A stretch of DNA of 23,389 nt from JAIVGV01 sp035295985 (GTDB lineage: Bacteria > Acidobacteriota > Blastocatellia > Pyrinomonadales > Pyrinomonadaceae): positions 1 to 23,389 of the forward strand of contig DATHBT010000278.1 of assembly GCA_035295985.1 (NCBI GenBank), in the 5' to 3' direction. The translations under genes and the position numbers were made by a program. The notes under the pieces are model-generated. The model was given only the letters and a program-made list of their open reading frames with translations, ran no database searches and was not told the origin of the DNA. Each line of letters starts with the position of its first letter. Position 1 is the first letter of the stretch. This document shows positions 13,992-23,000 of this stretch, piece by piece.

Positions 13992-16862
13992 GTGGATCAA
14001 CTGATCGAAAATCTGCGCGCCATCGTCGGGCGTGAGAACGTCCTCGCGGAGCGCGACGAGCTGCTCGTCTATGAGTGCGACGGGCTGACGCAGCACAAGC
14101 ACCTGCCCCGTGCCGTCGTCTTCCCTTCCTCGACCGGGGAGGTCGCGGCCGTGGTGCGCGAGCTCGCCTCGGCGGGCGTCTCGTTCGCCCCGCGCGGGGC
14201 GGGCACGGGGCTGTCGGGCGGCGCGCTGGCCGTGGGCCGGGGCGTCATCGTCGAACTCTCGCGGATGCGCCGGCTCCTCAAACTCGACGTCGAGAACCGC
14301 ATTGCCGTGATCGAAACGGGGATGGTGAACGAGCAGGTCTCGCGCGCGGTAGCCGCGCACGGACTCTACTACGTGCCCGATCCTTCGAGCGGGCGCACCT
14401 GCACGGTCGGCGGCAACATCGCGGAGAATGCGGGCGGCATACACTGCCTGAAGTACGGCGTCACGACCGATCACGTGCTGGCCGCGCGCGTCGTGCTCTC
14501 GGACGGCCAGGTAATCGATCTCGGCGGAGCGGCCGGAGCGGCGGGCTACGATCTGCTCGGCGTCTTCGTCGGCTCCGAAGGGACGTTCGGCATCGCGACC
14601 GAGGCGACCGTCCGCCTCGCCCCGCTGCCGCAGGCGGTGAGAACCCTGCTCGCGGACTTCGCGGAAGTCGACGACGCGAGCCGCGCCGTCTCGGCCATCA
14701 TCGCCGAGGGTTTGATCCCCGCCGCTCTGGAGATGATGGACGGCGCGACCATCAGAGCGGTCGAGGCGAGCGTCTTCGCCGCCGGCCTGCCGCGCGACGC
14801 GGGCGCGGCCCTACTCATCGAGCTCGACGGACTCGAAGCGGGCTTAGAGGACGAAGCACGACGCGCCGAGTCGATCTGCTGCGAACATGGTGCGCGCGGC
14901 GTCCGTCGCGCTACGGACGAGCGCGAGCGCAAAAAGCTGTGGGCCGCGCGCAAGGGGGCGTTCGGCGCGATGGGCCGGCTCGCGCCCGACATGATGATCC
15001 AGGACGCGGTCGTCCCGCGCTCGCGCCTCCCCGAAATTCTCGCGGAGACCTACCGCGTCAGCTCCGAATACCGTCTGAAACTCGCCAACGTCTTCCACGC
15101 GGGAGACGGCAACCTGCACCCGTTCATCTCGTTCGACCGCAGGGACGCGGACGAGCTGCGCCGCGTCGAAGAGGCGGGGCGCGAGATCATGCAGGCGTGT
15201 GTGCGCGCGGGCGGCACGATCACTGGCGAGCACGGCGTCGGCCTCGACAAGAGCGCATACCTCCCGCTCATCTTCTCGGACGACGACCTGGACGCGATGC
15301 TCAGCGTCCGCGCGGCCTTCGATCCGTCGTCCCTTTGCAACCCCGGCAAGATCATCCCCGCGCCCCGCGGCTGCGGCGAGGCGCGCGCCGTCGCGGCGGC
15401 GACCGCGCAAACCGCAACACGCGAAGTGGGCGGCCGTAACGGGGACGCCTCCGCGGAAAGGGGCGCGGGACGGGTGAGCACGCCGCCTCGCTTCGAGGAG
15501 CCGGAGGAAGCGGCAACTTCTGCAAGCTCACCCACGCGCTTCCGGCGCAAGCCCGGCCTGTCACACGGCGCGCGCGGCGTCGATGAGATCGGACAACTCT
15601 TCACGCGCGCGCTCGGCGGCGAATGCGTCGAGGCCCGTAGCGGGGCGGTTGCGGTTCTGCCCTCCTCGGCCGAAGAAGCCTGTGAGGGGATGAAGATCGC
15701 GGCGCGCGAGGGCCTTGCGTCTTACCCGTCCGGCGCGGGCCTCTGGCTTGGAAGGCGGCGGGGCACTTCGACGGGGCAGCGCGTCGCCATCTCGACGCGC
15801 AGACTTAGCCGCATCGTCGAGCACTCGCCGGCCGATCTGGTCGTGACGGCGGAAGCGGGCGTGCCGCTGTCGAGCCTGAACGCGGAGGTATCACGTTCGG
15901 GTCAGTGGCTCCCGCTCGATCCGCCGGACGACGGGCGCGCGACGGTCGGCGGAGTGGTTGCGACGGGCATGGGCGGCGCGCTGAGCGCGGCCTGTGGGCC
16001 GCCGCGCGCACACCTGCTCGGCGTGCGCGCCGTTCTCGCCGACGGGCGCGCGATCCGCGCGGGCGGGCGGGTGGTGAAGAACGTCGCCGGCTACGATCTC
16101 GCGAAGCTGTTCGCCGGCAGCCGCGGCACGCTCTGCCTGCTGACGGAGCTGACCTTCAAGCTCCGCCCTCGCCCCGCACGCGACGCGACGCTCGTCGCCA
16201 GAGCTGAAGAGGCGGCAGGTCTGTTCGCGGCGGCGCGTCGCCTGCACGGCGAGCGGCTGCTGCCCGCCGCTGTAGAACTGCTGTCGCCCCGCGCCGCCTC
16301 TCGTCTCGATCCAGACGACGCGGGCGGCCACCTCCTGCTCGTCCGCTTCGCCGGCACGAACGCGGCCGTCGGTTGGCAGGTCGGGCGCGCGCTGTCTCTG
16401 CTCTCGGCCGAAAAACTTTCCGCGCCGCCGGAAGTGAGCGAAGACGCCGCGCGGCTCTGGGAGTCGGTCGCCGCGCTTCCGCTCCGCGGCGGGCGGAAGC
16501 TGTGCTGGCGAGCGTCCGCGCTGCCGTCTCATCTGCCCGAGCTTCTCGCGCGGCTCAAAGATGCGAGCGCGCGTGACGACTCCCTCGCGTGGCACGCGGG
16601 CGTCGCGGCCGGCAGTCTGCGCGCGACGCACGAGTTAATCGAAGGGTCGGAGGGGCTAACCACGCTGCTTTCGGAGCTGCGCGAGATCGCACGGCATGGG
16701 GGTGGCTCGCTCGTGATCGAGGAGGCTGACGAAGAGGCGGGCGCGGCCCTCGCGACCGCCGGGTTCGACGTGTGGGGCGTCGAAGAGGGCGCGTCGCGGC
16801 TGATGCGGGCAGTCAAGGGCGCGCTCGATCCGCGCGGCCTGCTCTCGCCCGGCGTCTTCTAG
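13992..16862 (+). CDS. glcDE: Glycolate oxidase GlcD-GlcE fusion protein
   Basis: 956 residues from GTG 13992. Residues 1-455 are a full GlcD: FAD/PP-loop PRGAGTGLSGG (68-77), PDPSSGRTCTVGGNIAENAGG, then FHAGDGNLHP (369-377), GEHGVG (412-417) and the family end SSLCNPGKIIP. Residues 456-525 are a low-complexity Ala/Arg/Ser linker. Residues 526-956 are a GlcE-like second FAD-binding unit with TVGGVVATGMGG, GRVVKNVAGYDLAKLFAGSRGTL (start 692) and a C-terminal LSPGVF. In E. coli these are two proteins; here a single chain covers both, with no stop or frameshift visible. With GlcF next door it would oxidise glycolate to glyoxylate and pass electrons to the respiratory chain. Substrate choice (glycolate, lactate, other 2-hydroxy acids) cannot be read from sequence. 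Confidence 0.9.
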   Translation: MDQLIENLRAIVGRENVLAERDELLVYECDGLTQHKHLPRAVVFPSSTGEVAAVVRELASAGVSFAPRGAGTGLSGGALAVGRGVIVELSRMRRLLKLDVENRIAVIETGMVNEQVSRAVAAHGLYYVPDPSSGRTCTVGGNIAENAGGIHCLKYGVTTDHVLAARVVLSDGQVIDLGGAAGAAGYDLLGVFVGSEGTFGIATEATVRLAPLPQAVRTLLADFAEVDDASRAVSAIIAEGLIPAALEMMDGATIRAVEASVFAAGLPRDAGAALLIELDGLEAGLEDEARRAESICCEHGARGVRRATDERERKKLWAARKGAFGAMGRLAPDMMIQDAVVPRSRLPEILAETYRVSSEYRLKLANVFHAGDGNLHPFISFDRRDADELRRVEEAGREIMQACVRAGGTITGEHGVGLDKSAYLPLIFSDDDLDAMLSVRAAFDPSSLCNPGKIIPAPRGCGEARAVAAATAQTATREVGGRNGDASAERGAGRVSTPPRFEEPEEAATSASSPTRFRRKPGLSHGARGVDEIGQLFTRALGGECVEARSGAVAVLPSSAEEACEGMKIAAREGLASYPSGAGLWLGRRRGTSTGQRVAISTRRLSRIVEHSPADLVVTAEAGVPLSSLNAEVSRSGQWLPLDPPDDGRATVGGVVATGMGGALSAACGPPRAHLLGVRAVLADGRAIRAGGRVVKNVAGYDLAKLFAGSRGTLCLLTELTFKLRPRPARDATLVARAEEAAGLFAAARRLHGERLLPAAVELLSPRAASRLDPDDAGGHLLLVRFAGTNAAVGWQVGRALSLLSAEKLSAPPEVSEDAARLWESVAALPLRGGRKLCWRASALPSHLPELLARLKDASARDDSLAWHAGVAAGSLRATHELIEGSEGLTTLLSELREIARHGGGSLVIEEADEEAGAALATAGFDVWGVEEGASRLMRAVKGALDPRGLLSPGVF

Positions 16863-16896
16863 ATCGGTTTGGGATGGGTGTATGGGCGCTGGTATA

Positions 16897-16968
16897 TCAG
16901 TACCGCCCGCGGTAGCGGGCGGGTCTCTGGCGACGGCAGCACCCGCCCGCCACCGCGGGCGGTACTGA
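16897..16968. repeat. 28-bp inverted repeat between glcDE and glcF
   Basis: Arms 16897-16924 and 16941-16968 match at 27 of 28 bases (TCAGTACCGCCCGCGG then a GCGGGCGGGT end), with a 16-base spacer. Each arm itself contains CCGCCCGCGG followed by GCGGGCGGG, so smaller hairpins can also form. It lies in the 170-base gap between two genes of one pathway and may attenuate glcF or protect the upstream mRNA. Confidence 0.85.
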
Positions 16969-17032
16969 CCCGTACACGCAAACTCGCTCTAGCTTTCGAG
17001 ACCTAAAACGCGCGGGGCGCGGAATAGATTCA

Positions 17033-18484
17033 GTGAACTTGAGTGAATCAGGCGTGAAGGCCGGGACGCAACTCGCGGGCGCGCTCGCGCGCGAGGAGGC
17101 AAAGCTGCTCGCGTGCATCCACTGCGGGCTGTGCCTCGAAGCCTGCCCCACTTACGTCCACACGGGCGACGAAAACGACGGCCCGCGCGGGCGCATCTAC
17201 CTGATGCGCGCCGTCGAGGAGGGCCGGCTCGCCGCGGACAGCCGGAGCTTCGAGCGCCACATCAACCGCTGCCTGGGCTGCCGCGCCTGCGAGAGCGCGT
17301 GCCCGGCCGGCGTCGAGTACGGCCAACTACTCGAAGCCGCCCGCTCCGATCTCCAGCGCGCGGGCCGTCGGCGCAGCCACACGGATCGCCTGCTCAACTT
17401 CGCGCTGCGCCACGTCTGGACGCACCCCTCGCGCTTGGCGCTAGCCTTCGCCCTCGCGCGCGCCTTCCGCGACACGGGGCTCGCGCGCCTGCTGCTCTGG
17501 ACGAAACTCCCGCGCCTCGTCTCGCCGCGCACCGAGTTCGCGCTCGCGCTACTCGCCGCCTCCGCGCCCGCCTTACCGCAAGGCGAAGTTAAGGGATCGA
17601 CTCGCGCGACTTCGGCGAGTAAGTCGAGCATGGGGCGGACGGGTTCTGAAGCTTCAGCCGGCGCATCCGCGACAGTCAACGACGGTTCAGCCGGGGCGAC
17701 TCCGGCGCGCGAATCAACTCCGGCCGGGCGCGCGCATCTCTTCCGGGGCTGCGTGGGCGAGGGGCTGTTCGCGCGCGTCAACCGCGCGACCGAGCGCGTG
17801 CTCCGCGCGAACGGCTGCGAGGTCGAAAGCCCGGCGGCCCAAGTCTGCTGCGGCGCGCTGCACGCCCACGCGGGCGACATGGAAGGCGCGCGCCGGCTCG
17901 CGCGCCGCAACGTCGAGGCGTTCGCCGCGGCCGTCGAAGGGGGCGCGGCCGTCGTCACGAACGCGGGCGGCTGCGGCGCGATGCTCGCGTCTTACGCGCA
18001 CCTGCTCGAAGACGACGCGGAGTTCGCCGAGCGCGCGCGGCGTTTCTCAGCGAGCGTCCGGGACGTGAGCCAGCAGTTGGCCGCGACGGGCGTAAGGACG
18101 GTCGAGGCCGATGTCGGTGGGGGCGGGCCGGCGCGCGTGACTTACGACGCCTCGTGCCACCTGCTACACGGGCAGCGCGCGAACGAAGAGCCGATGCTGT
18201 TGATAGCGGCCGACGCCTCGCTCAGGTTCGTCACGCTCGAAGGCAGCGACGTGTGCTGCGGCGGCGCGGGCGTCTATAACCTGCTGGAACCCGATCTTTC
18301 CGCGCGCGTCCTCGCCGAAAAACTCCGCCGCGTCGGCGACACGGGGGCCGACACGCTCGCCACCGGCAACCCCGGCTGCCACATGCAGATCGCCGCGGGC
18401 GCTCGACTGGCGGGGCTGCCCCTGCGCGCCTGCCACCCCGTCGAACTGCTCGACGCCGCCTACCGCCGCGCGGGGATGTATTAG
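17033..18484 (+). CDS. glcF: Glycolate oxidase iron-sulfur subunit GlcF
   Basis: 483 residues. Two [4Fe-4S] ferredoxin motifs: C28-IH-C31-GL-C34-LEA-C38-P and C80-LG-C83-RA-C86-ESA-C90-P. Two CCG (heterodisulfide-reductase-type) domains follow, with C240, C272-C273-G and C314, then C375, C408-C409-G and C449. This is the standard GlcF layout; it takes electrons from the FAD subunits and passes them on at the membrane. Residues about 185-232 are a Ser/Ala/Gly/Thr-rich linker that is longer than I expect between the ferredoxin and CCG parts. The start is GTG 17033, with only a weak GGAA upstream; a further in-frame GTG lies at 17054. The stop codon overlaps the first arm of a palindromic element. 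Confidence 0.92.
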   Translation: MNLSESGVKAGTQLAGALAREEAKLLACIHCGLCLEACPTYVHTGDENDGPRGRIYLMRAVEEGRLAADSRSFERHINRCLGCRACESACPAGVEYGQLLEAARSDLQRAGRRRSHTDRLLNFALRHVWTHPSRLALAFALARAFRDTGLARLLLWTKLPRLVSPRTEFALALLAASAPALPQGEVKGSTRATSASKSSMGRTGSEASAGASATVNDGSAGATPARESTPAGRAHLFRGCVGEGLFARVNRATERVLRANGCEVESPAAQVCCGALHAHAGDMEGARRLARRNVEAFAAAVEGGAAVVTNAGGCGAMLASYAHLLEDDAEFAERARRFSASVRDVSQQLAATGVRTVEADVGGGGPARVTYDASCHLLHGQRANEEPMLLIAADASLRFVTLEGSDVCCGGAGVYNLLEPDLSARVLAEKLRRVGDTGADTLATGNPGCHMQIAAGARLAGLPLRACHPVELLDAAYRRAGMY

Positions 18485-18618
18485 CTCTTAGCCGTTAGCG
18501 GTTAGCCGTTAGCCAAACAGTTGACGTTGAATTGTGAACGGCAAAGGGGACGCGGCATCGCTAATGCCGCGTCCCCTTTGCCTTCCGGCTAACAGCTAAC
18601 CGCTAACGGCTAACAGCT
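18483..18618. repeat. Nested palindrome with heptamer arms spanning both stop codons of convergent genes
   Basis: Outer arms 18483-18514 and 18587-18618 match at 30 of 32 bases when inverted. The left arm is heptamers AGCTCTT, AGCCGTT, AGCGGTT, AGCCGTT; the right, read on the minus strand, is AGCTGTT, AGCCGTT, AGCGGTT, AGCTGTT. The left arm begins inside the glcF stop codon (18482-18484). The right arm contains the nagA stop codon (18610-18612) and the two codons before it. A separate perfect stem lies in the middle. Confidence 0.9.
18540..18582. terminator. Perfect 19-bp hairpin, probable bidirectional terminator
   Basis: GGCAAAGGGGACGCGGCAT (18540-18558) and its exact complement (18564-18582) surround the five-base loop CGCTA. 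It lies between the stops of convergent glcF and nagA. Strong symmetry suits termination from both sides, but neither flank has a long T-run, so it could instead block RNA decay. Confidence 0.6.
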
Positions 18619-19854
18619 ATATGCCACGCGCCCGCCGACGAGTGTCAGGCGCGCGCGGCCCTGTTCGTCGAGCGCGACCAGGTCTGCGCGCTTGCCGGCT
18701 TCGATTGAGCCGAGTTCGGCGTCGAGGCCGAGCAGGCGAGAAGGGACTCCGGCGGTCATCTGCGCGACCTCGTGAGGTGAAGCGCCGAGCGAGAGCATGC
18801 GGCGGGCGGCGTCGAGTATGGTGATGACGGAGCCGGCGATGCTGCCCCGCTCGTTGCGCGTGCGCCCGCCCTCGACCGTGATGCGCTCGCCCCAGATTTC
18901 GTAGTCGCCGTCGCCTAATCCGGCGGGCGAGACGGCGTCGCTGATGAGTGCGAGGCGTTCCGGCGTCTTGCAGCGCAGGGCGAGGCGGAGCATCAGCGGG
19001 TCGCAATGGACGCCGTCGGCGATCACGTCGCAGGTCACGTCTTCCCGGACGAGGCCCCAGCCGACGGGGCCGGGCGCGCGGTGGTGGAGCGGCGACATGG
19101 CGTTGAAGAAGTGGGTCATGTGTCGCGCGCCCGCACGCCGCGCCGCGTCGAGCGTGGCCGTGTCGGCGCGGGTGTGGCCGACGGAGACGAGCCAGCCGCG
19201 CGCGGCGAGTTCGCGAACGAGTTCGACGCCGCCCCCGATCTCCGGGGCGACTGTGATCATGTGGGCGGCGCGCGCGGCGCGGAGCGTCGGCAGCCCTTCG
19301 AGATTTTCGGGGCCGGCGTAGGTGCGAAAGTAGCGGGTTCGGAGCGCGCCGCACTGCGCCTCGTTGACGAAGGGGCCTTCGTAGTGGACGCCGAGGGCGC
19401 GCGCGGCCGGGGTGTCTTCGTGAGAAGACTCAACGATTCGCTGGCGACTCATCAGATCGTCGATTGATGAGACGGCGCGCGCGTAGTCCTGTTCGGGCGC
19501 GGGGACGAGAGTCGGGAGCCAGCCCGTGACGCCCTGAGAGGCGAGGAAGCGGGCGACGCGGAGCAGGTCGTCTGCCGACGCCTCCAACGTGTCAACGCCG
19601 ACCGAGCCGTGGATGTGCAGGTCGACGAAACCGGGGTAGAGGGTCAGACCGCGGAGATCGAAGACGCGGGCCGAGGGGTGGTCGTCCGCACCGCCGTCGC
19701 CGAGCACGCGCGCGATGCGTCCCTGTTCGACGAGGACGGCCGCGCCGTCCGCACCGCCGGCGGGCAGCACGACGCGCGCGCCGCGCAGGAGCAGCAACTG
19801 CGAAGACTCCGGTTGCCGCCGCGGAGGCCCTGAAAGTTTTTCGTCAGCGTCCAT
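18610..19854 (-). CDS. nagA: N-acetylglucosamine-6-phosphate deacetylase
   Basis: 414 residues, cytoplasmic. It removes acetate from GlcNAc-6-phosphate, feeding amino-sugar catabolism and wall recycling. Motifs of the amidohydrolase-superfamily NagA: GFVDLHIHG (H80, H82), the metal-binding E159 in HYEGPFVN, H227 in VSVGHTRAD, H248 in THFFNAMSPLHHR, DGVHCDP, and the catalytic D306 in LISDAVSP. The C-terminal SIEAGKRADLVALD is typical. I start at ATG 19854: the longer frame to 19965 would begin inside a hairpin. No Shine-Dalgarno is near; the GGAGGGG further upstream is about 22 bases away. A 25-base tandem duplication spans this start. The last three residues (YSC) are encoded by the palindromic element downstream, so the natural C-terminus may have been changed by it. 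Confidence 0.92.
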   Translation of the reverse strand: MDADEKLSGPPRRQPESSQLLLLRGARVVLPAGGADGAAVLVEQGRIARVLGDGGADDHPSARVFDLRGLTLYPGFVDLHIHGSVGVDTLEASADDLLRVARFLASQGVTGWLPTLVPAPEQDYARAVSSIDDLMSRQRIVESSHEDTPAARALGVHYEGPFVNEAQCGALRTRYFRTYAGPENLEGLPTLRAARAAHMITVAPEIGGGVELVRELAARGWLVSVGHTRADTATLDAARRAGARHMTHFFNAMSPLHHRAPGPVGWGLVREDVTCDVIADGVHCDPLMLRLALRCKTPERLALISDAVSPAGLGDGDYEIWGERITVEGGRTRNERGSIAGSVITILDAARRMLSLGASPHEVAQMTAGVPSRLLGLDAELGSIEAGKRADLVALDEQGRARLTLVGGRVAYSC

Positions 19855-19869
19855 CTGAAAGTTTTTCGT
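19830..19869. repeat. Direct repeat of 15 bases across the nagA start codon
   Basis: CTGAAAGTTTTTCGT occurs at 19830-19844 and again at 19855-19869, a 25-base period. On the minus strand one copy lies immediately before the nagA ATG and the other encodes residues 4-8. The period is not a multiple of three, so the copies are read in different frames. It suggests a recent local duplication and is AT-rich compared with its surroundings. Confidence 0.75.
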
Positions 19870-19955
19870 TTGCGCCCCTCCGGCGATCTTCTGTCGGCGT
19901 CCCCCGGCCTCACAGCCGCCGCGGCGTTCGAGCTTAACTCTGCCCCAACGTGCGC

Positions 19956-19997
19956 CCGCCCGCAAGCGGCTCCCCGGAAGGAGCCGCTTGCGGGCGG
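19956..19997. repeat. Perfect 18-bp hairpin 3' of the TonB-dependent receptor gene
   Basis: CCGCCCGCAAGCGGCTCC (19956-19973) pairs exactly with 19980-19997 around a six-base loop CCGGAA. It starts 28 bases after the receptor's stop on the minus strand, in the 170-base gap before nagA. There is no T-run after it, so it is a terminator-like or mRNA-stabilising hairpin rather than a textbook terminator. Confidence 0.7.
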
Positions 19998-20024
19998 TTC
20001 GGTCGTCGGACGCCGGGCGCGGAG

Positions 20025-23000
20025 TTAGAAGTAGAACTTCGCGCCGAGCTGGATGACTCGCGGGTCGCGCGCCGTGGTGACGGCACCGAAGTTGGCGGCC
20101 GTGATGGCGGTGCTGATGGTGCCGAAGTTGGTGCGGTTGAAGATGTTGAAGGCCTCGCCGCGCAGTTGCAGGCGGGTGTTCTCGCCGAACTGGATGGACT
20201 TCATCAGGCTGAAGTCCACGCGGTAGAGCGGCGGGCCGCTGACGACGCCGCGGCCGGAGCTCCCGCCGCGGATGGCGGATGCCGGCGAGTTGGCGAAGCA
20301 GGCCGTGTTGAAGAACTGCGCGATGGTGCGCGCGCCACCCTCGTTCGGGTCGCAGAGGATGTCGGGCCGCCCGCCCGTGGCGGAGCTGCCGAAGAAGCCG
20401 ATCCCCGAAGGGTCGTAGTTAGCGGTCGTCACCGTCAGGGGCAGGCCCGAGTAGGCGTTGATGATGCCCGACACCTGCCAGCCGCCGAGCACACGCCCGG
20501 CGAAGCCCCGTTGCGACTGGTACCACGGCAGCTCGTAAACGTAGTTGGCCGTGAAGATGTGCCGGCGGTCGAGCTGCGCGCGGCCGTAGTCCAGGCGTAT
20601 GTCGTAGGGGTTCTGCGGCGCGGTCGAGCGGTCGGTCTGGTTGTCGGTCAGGTTCTTCGACCACGTGTAGGCCACGTTGATCTGACTGCCGCCGCTGAAG
20701 CGCTGCTGCACGTAGGCCTGCATGCTGTGGTAGTTCGAGTTGAAGCGCGGCTGGATCATGTTGATCGCGCGGTAGCCGCGGAAGGGCCTGATCTGATCGA
20801 GGATCGTCTGCGAGGCCGCGGTCGTGAACGGGACGGGGACGCCGCTCTCGTCGCGCGCCTGGCACGGGACGAGGGCGTTCGCGGCGTTGCGGCACTGCTG
20901 CGTGAGCGCGAAGCCCGGCGGCAGCAGGTTGATGTCAACGATGCCCGGCAGGTGCGTGCCCTTCGAGCCGTAGTAGCCGACGGTGAAGAGGGTCTTCGAG
21001 AAGAGCTGGTGCTGAACGTCGAGCGACCAGTGCTGGTAGTAGGGCGTCTTCCACTGGGGATCGACGGCGCGGATCTGCGCCGGCACCGAGGGCGAGACGA
21101 AGACCGTGCCGCCGGCCGGGTTGTCGAGCGTCGTCGTCGTCAGCGTGACCGACTGGTTGAACGGCGGGTTGATGCCGATGTTCTGGAGCCAGATGCCGAC
21201 GAGCACCTGATCGTGGTAGATGCCGTAGCCGGTGCGAACCGAAGTGCGGCCGTTCGAGAACGGGTCCCAGGCGAGGCCGACGCGCGGGGCGAAGTTGGTC
21301 TTCGGAGCCTCGGCCACGAACTTGCCGTAGGGCGAGGGCGTGCCGCCCAGCGAGGTGTTCGTCGTGTTGACGATGATGCCGTTTAAGGGATCGCCCGTGC
21401 CGGCGACGCGGTTGCCGGCGGCCGTGACCTCCGGCGCGCGCGCCGGGTCGTAGGCCCGCGGATCGAAGTTGGAGAGGCTGTTGAGGGCGTCGTAGGGCAT
21501 CCCGTAGTAGGTGTAGCGCAGGCCGTAGTAGAGCGTCAGGTTGGGGCGGGCGCGCCACTCGTCCTGCCCGTAGATTTCCCAGTTCCGGGCGCGCAGGTCG
21601 GCCGTGATGTCGCGGCTGTGCTGGACGAAGGTGGTCGGCCCGCCGAGGAGGAAGTAGGCCCACTGCTGGAGTATGTTGCGCTGGGCCTGCGTGAAGGGCT
21701 GGCCCGTGGCCGGGTTGTTCCCCGTCGTCGGCGCGCCCGTCGTCGGGAACGCGCTGAACTGCCCCTCGTTGAAGCCGCCCAGGGCGTTCTCGTGCTTGCG
21801 GTAGCGCGTCCACAGCCCGCCGAACTTCATCGTGTGCGCGCCGTTGATCCAAGAGAGGTTCGCTTGGGCCGCGTGGTTGTTCGAGAAGTTGTCGTAGGGG
21901 CCGAAGCCGGTGATGCCGGTGAAGCCGTGGCCCGTCAGCGTCGGCACGCGCCCGCGCGTGTTGGTGAACGGCAGCGGGACGCGGACGGAGGAGGCCACGT
22001 CCGTGCGGTTGCGGCCGACCAGCTCGGTCAGGATCGCGCCGTAGGAGTAGGAGTAGCCGCCGTCGAGGACGACGGTCGGGCTGAGCGTGTAGGTGGCGCG
22101 GAAGACGTGCGTCTTGCCGGGCGAGTTGGTCTCGGTGGTCGAGACGCCGGGCAGCGGCGAGCCGCTGGAGAAGAGCGCGACCACGTCCTCGGTCGGAATC
22201 TTGTCGTTCTGGAAGCGGTAGAAGCCCGACAGCTTGTCGCTGAAGTTGTGGTCGATCTTCAGAATCTCCTGCCGGAACTTCGCGGAGTTGCGCGCCGCCG
22301 TGATCAGCGTGAAGTTCGCGCTCGGCTCCGGGAGGTTCGCGTAGAACTCGTTGACGTAGGCCGCGGCGACGGGGCTGATGCGGCCGCGCAGGTCGCGCGA
22401 GCGCTCCAGGCAGGTCGTGCCGGAGAAGCGGACGCAGACGTCGATGGGGAAGATGCCCTGGCGGACTTCACTGGTCGGAACCGAGGCCGTCAGCGTCGAG
22501 TAGCGTATGTCGTGGCGCCACTCCTGCGAGAAGAAGAAGAAGGTGCGGTTCTTGCCGCTGTAGAGGGCGGGGCCGCCCTCGCCGAATCGCGGCAGATAGA
22601 CGGGGCCGCCCAGGGTCCAGCCGAAGTTGTTGTAGCGGAAGGGCGGGCGCTTGGCGCGGCCGTCCTCAAGCCCGACGGGCGCGTTGCGGTTGTTGAAGAA
22701 GTTGTTGGCGTTGAGCCGCTCGTTGCGGACGAACTCGTAGAGAGTGCCGTGGAACTCGTTCGTCCCCGACCGGGTGACGACGTTGACCTGCCCGCCGCCC
22801 GAGCGCCCGGACTCGGCCGGGTAGAGGCTGCGCAGCACGGTAAACTCGCCGATGGCGTCAACTGAGGGGTAGGTCTGGATGGTCAGGTTCGAGCCGCGGT
22901 CGGTCGTGTCCGCGCCGTCCACCGTCCAGGTGTTCGAGCTTGAGCGCGCGCCGTTGACCGAGATCGAGACGATGTTGGCCTGGCCCTCCGGGTTCGTCGT

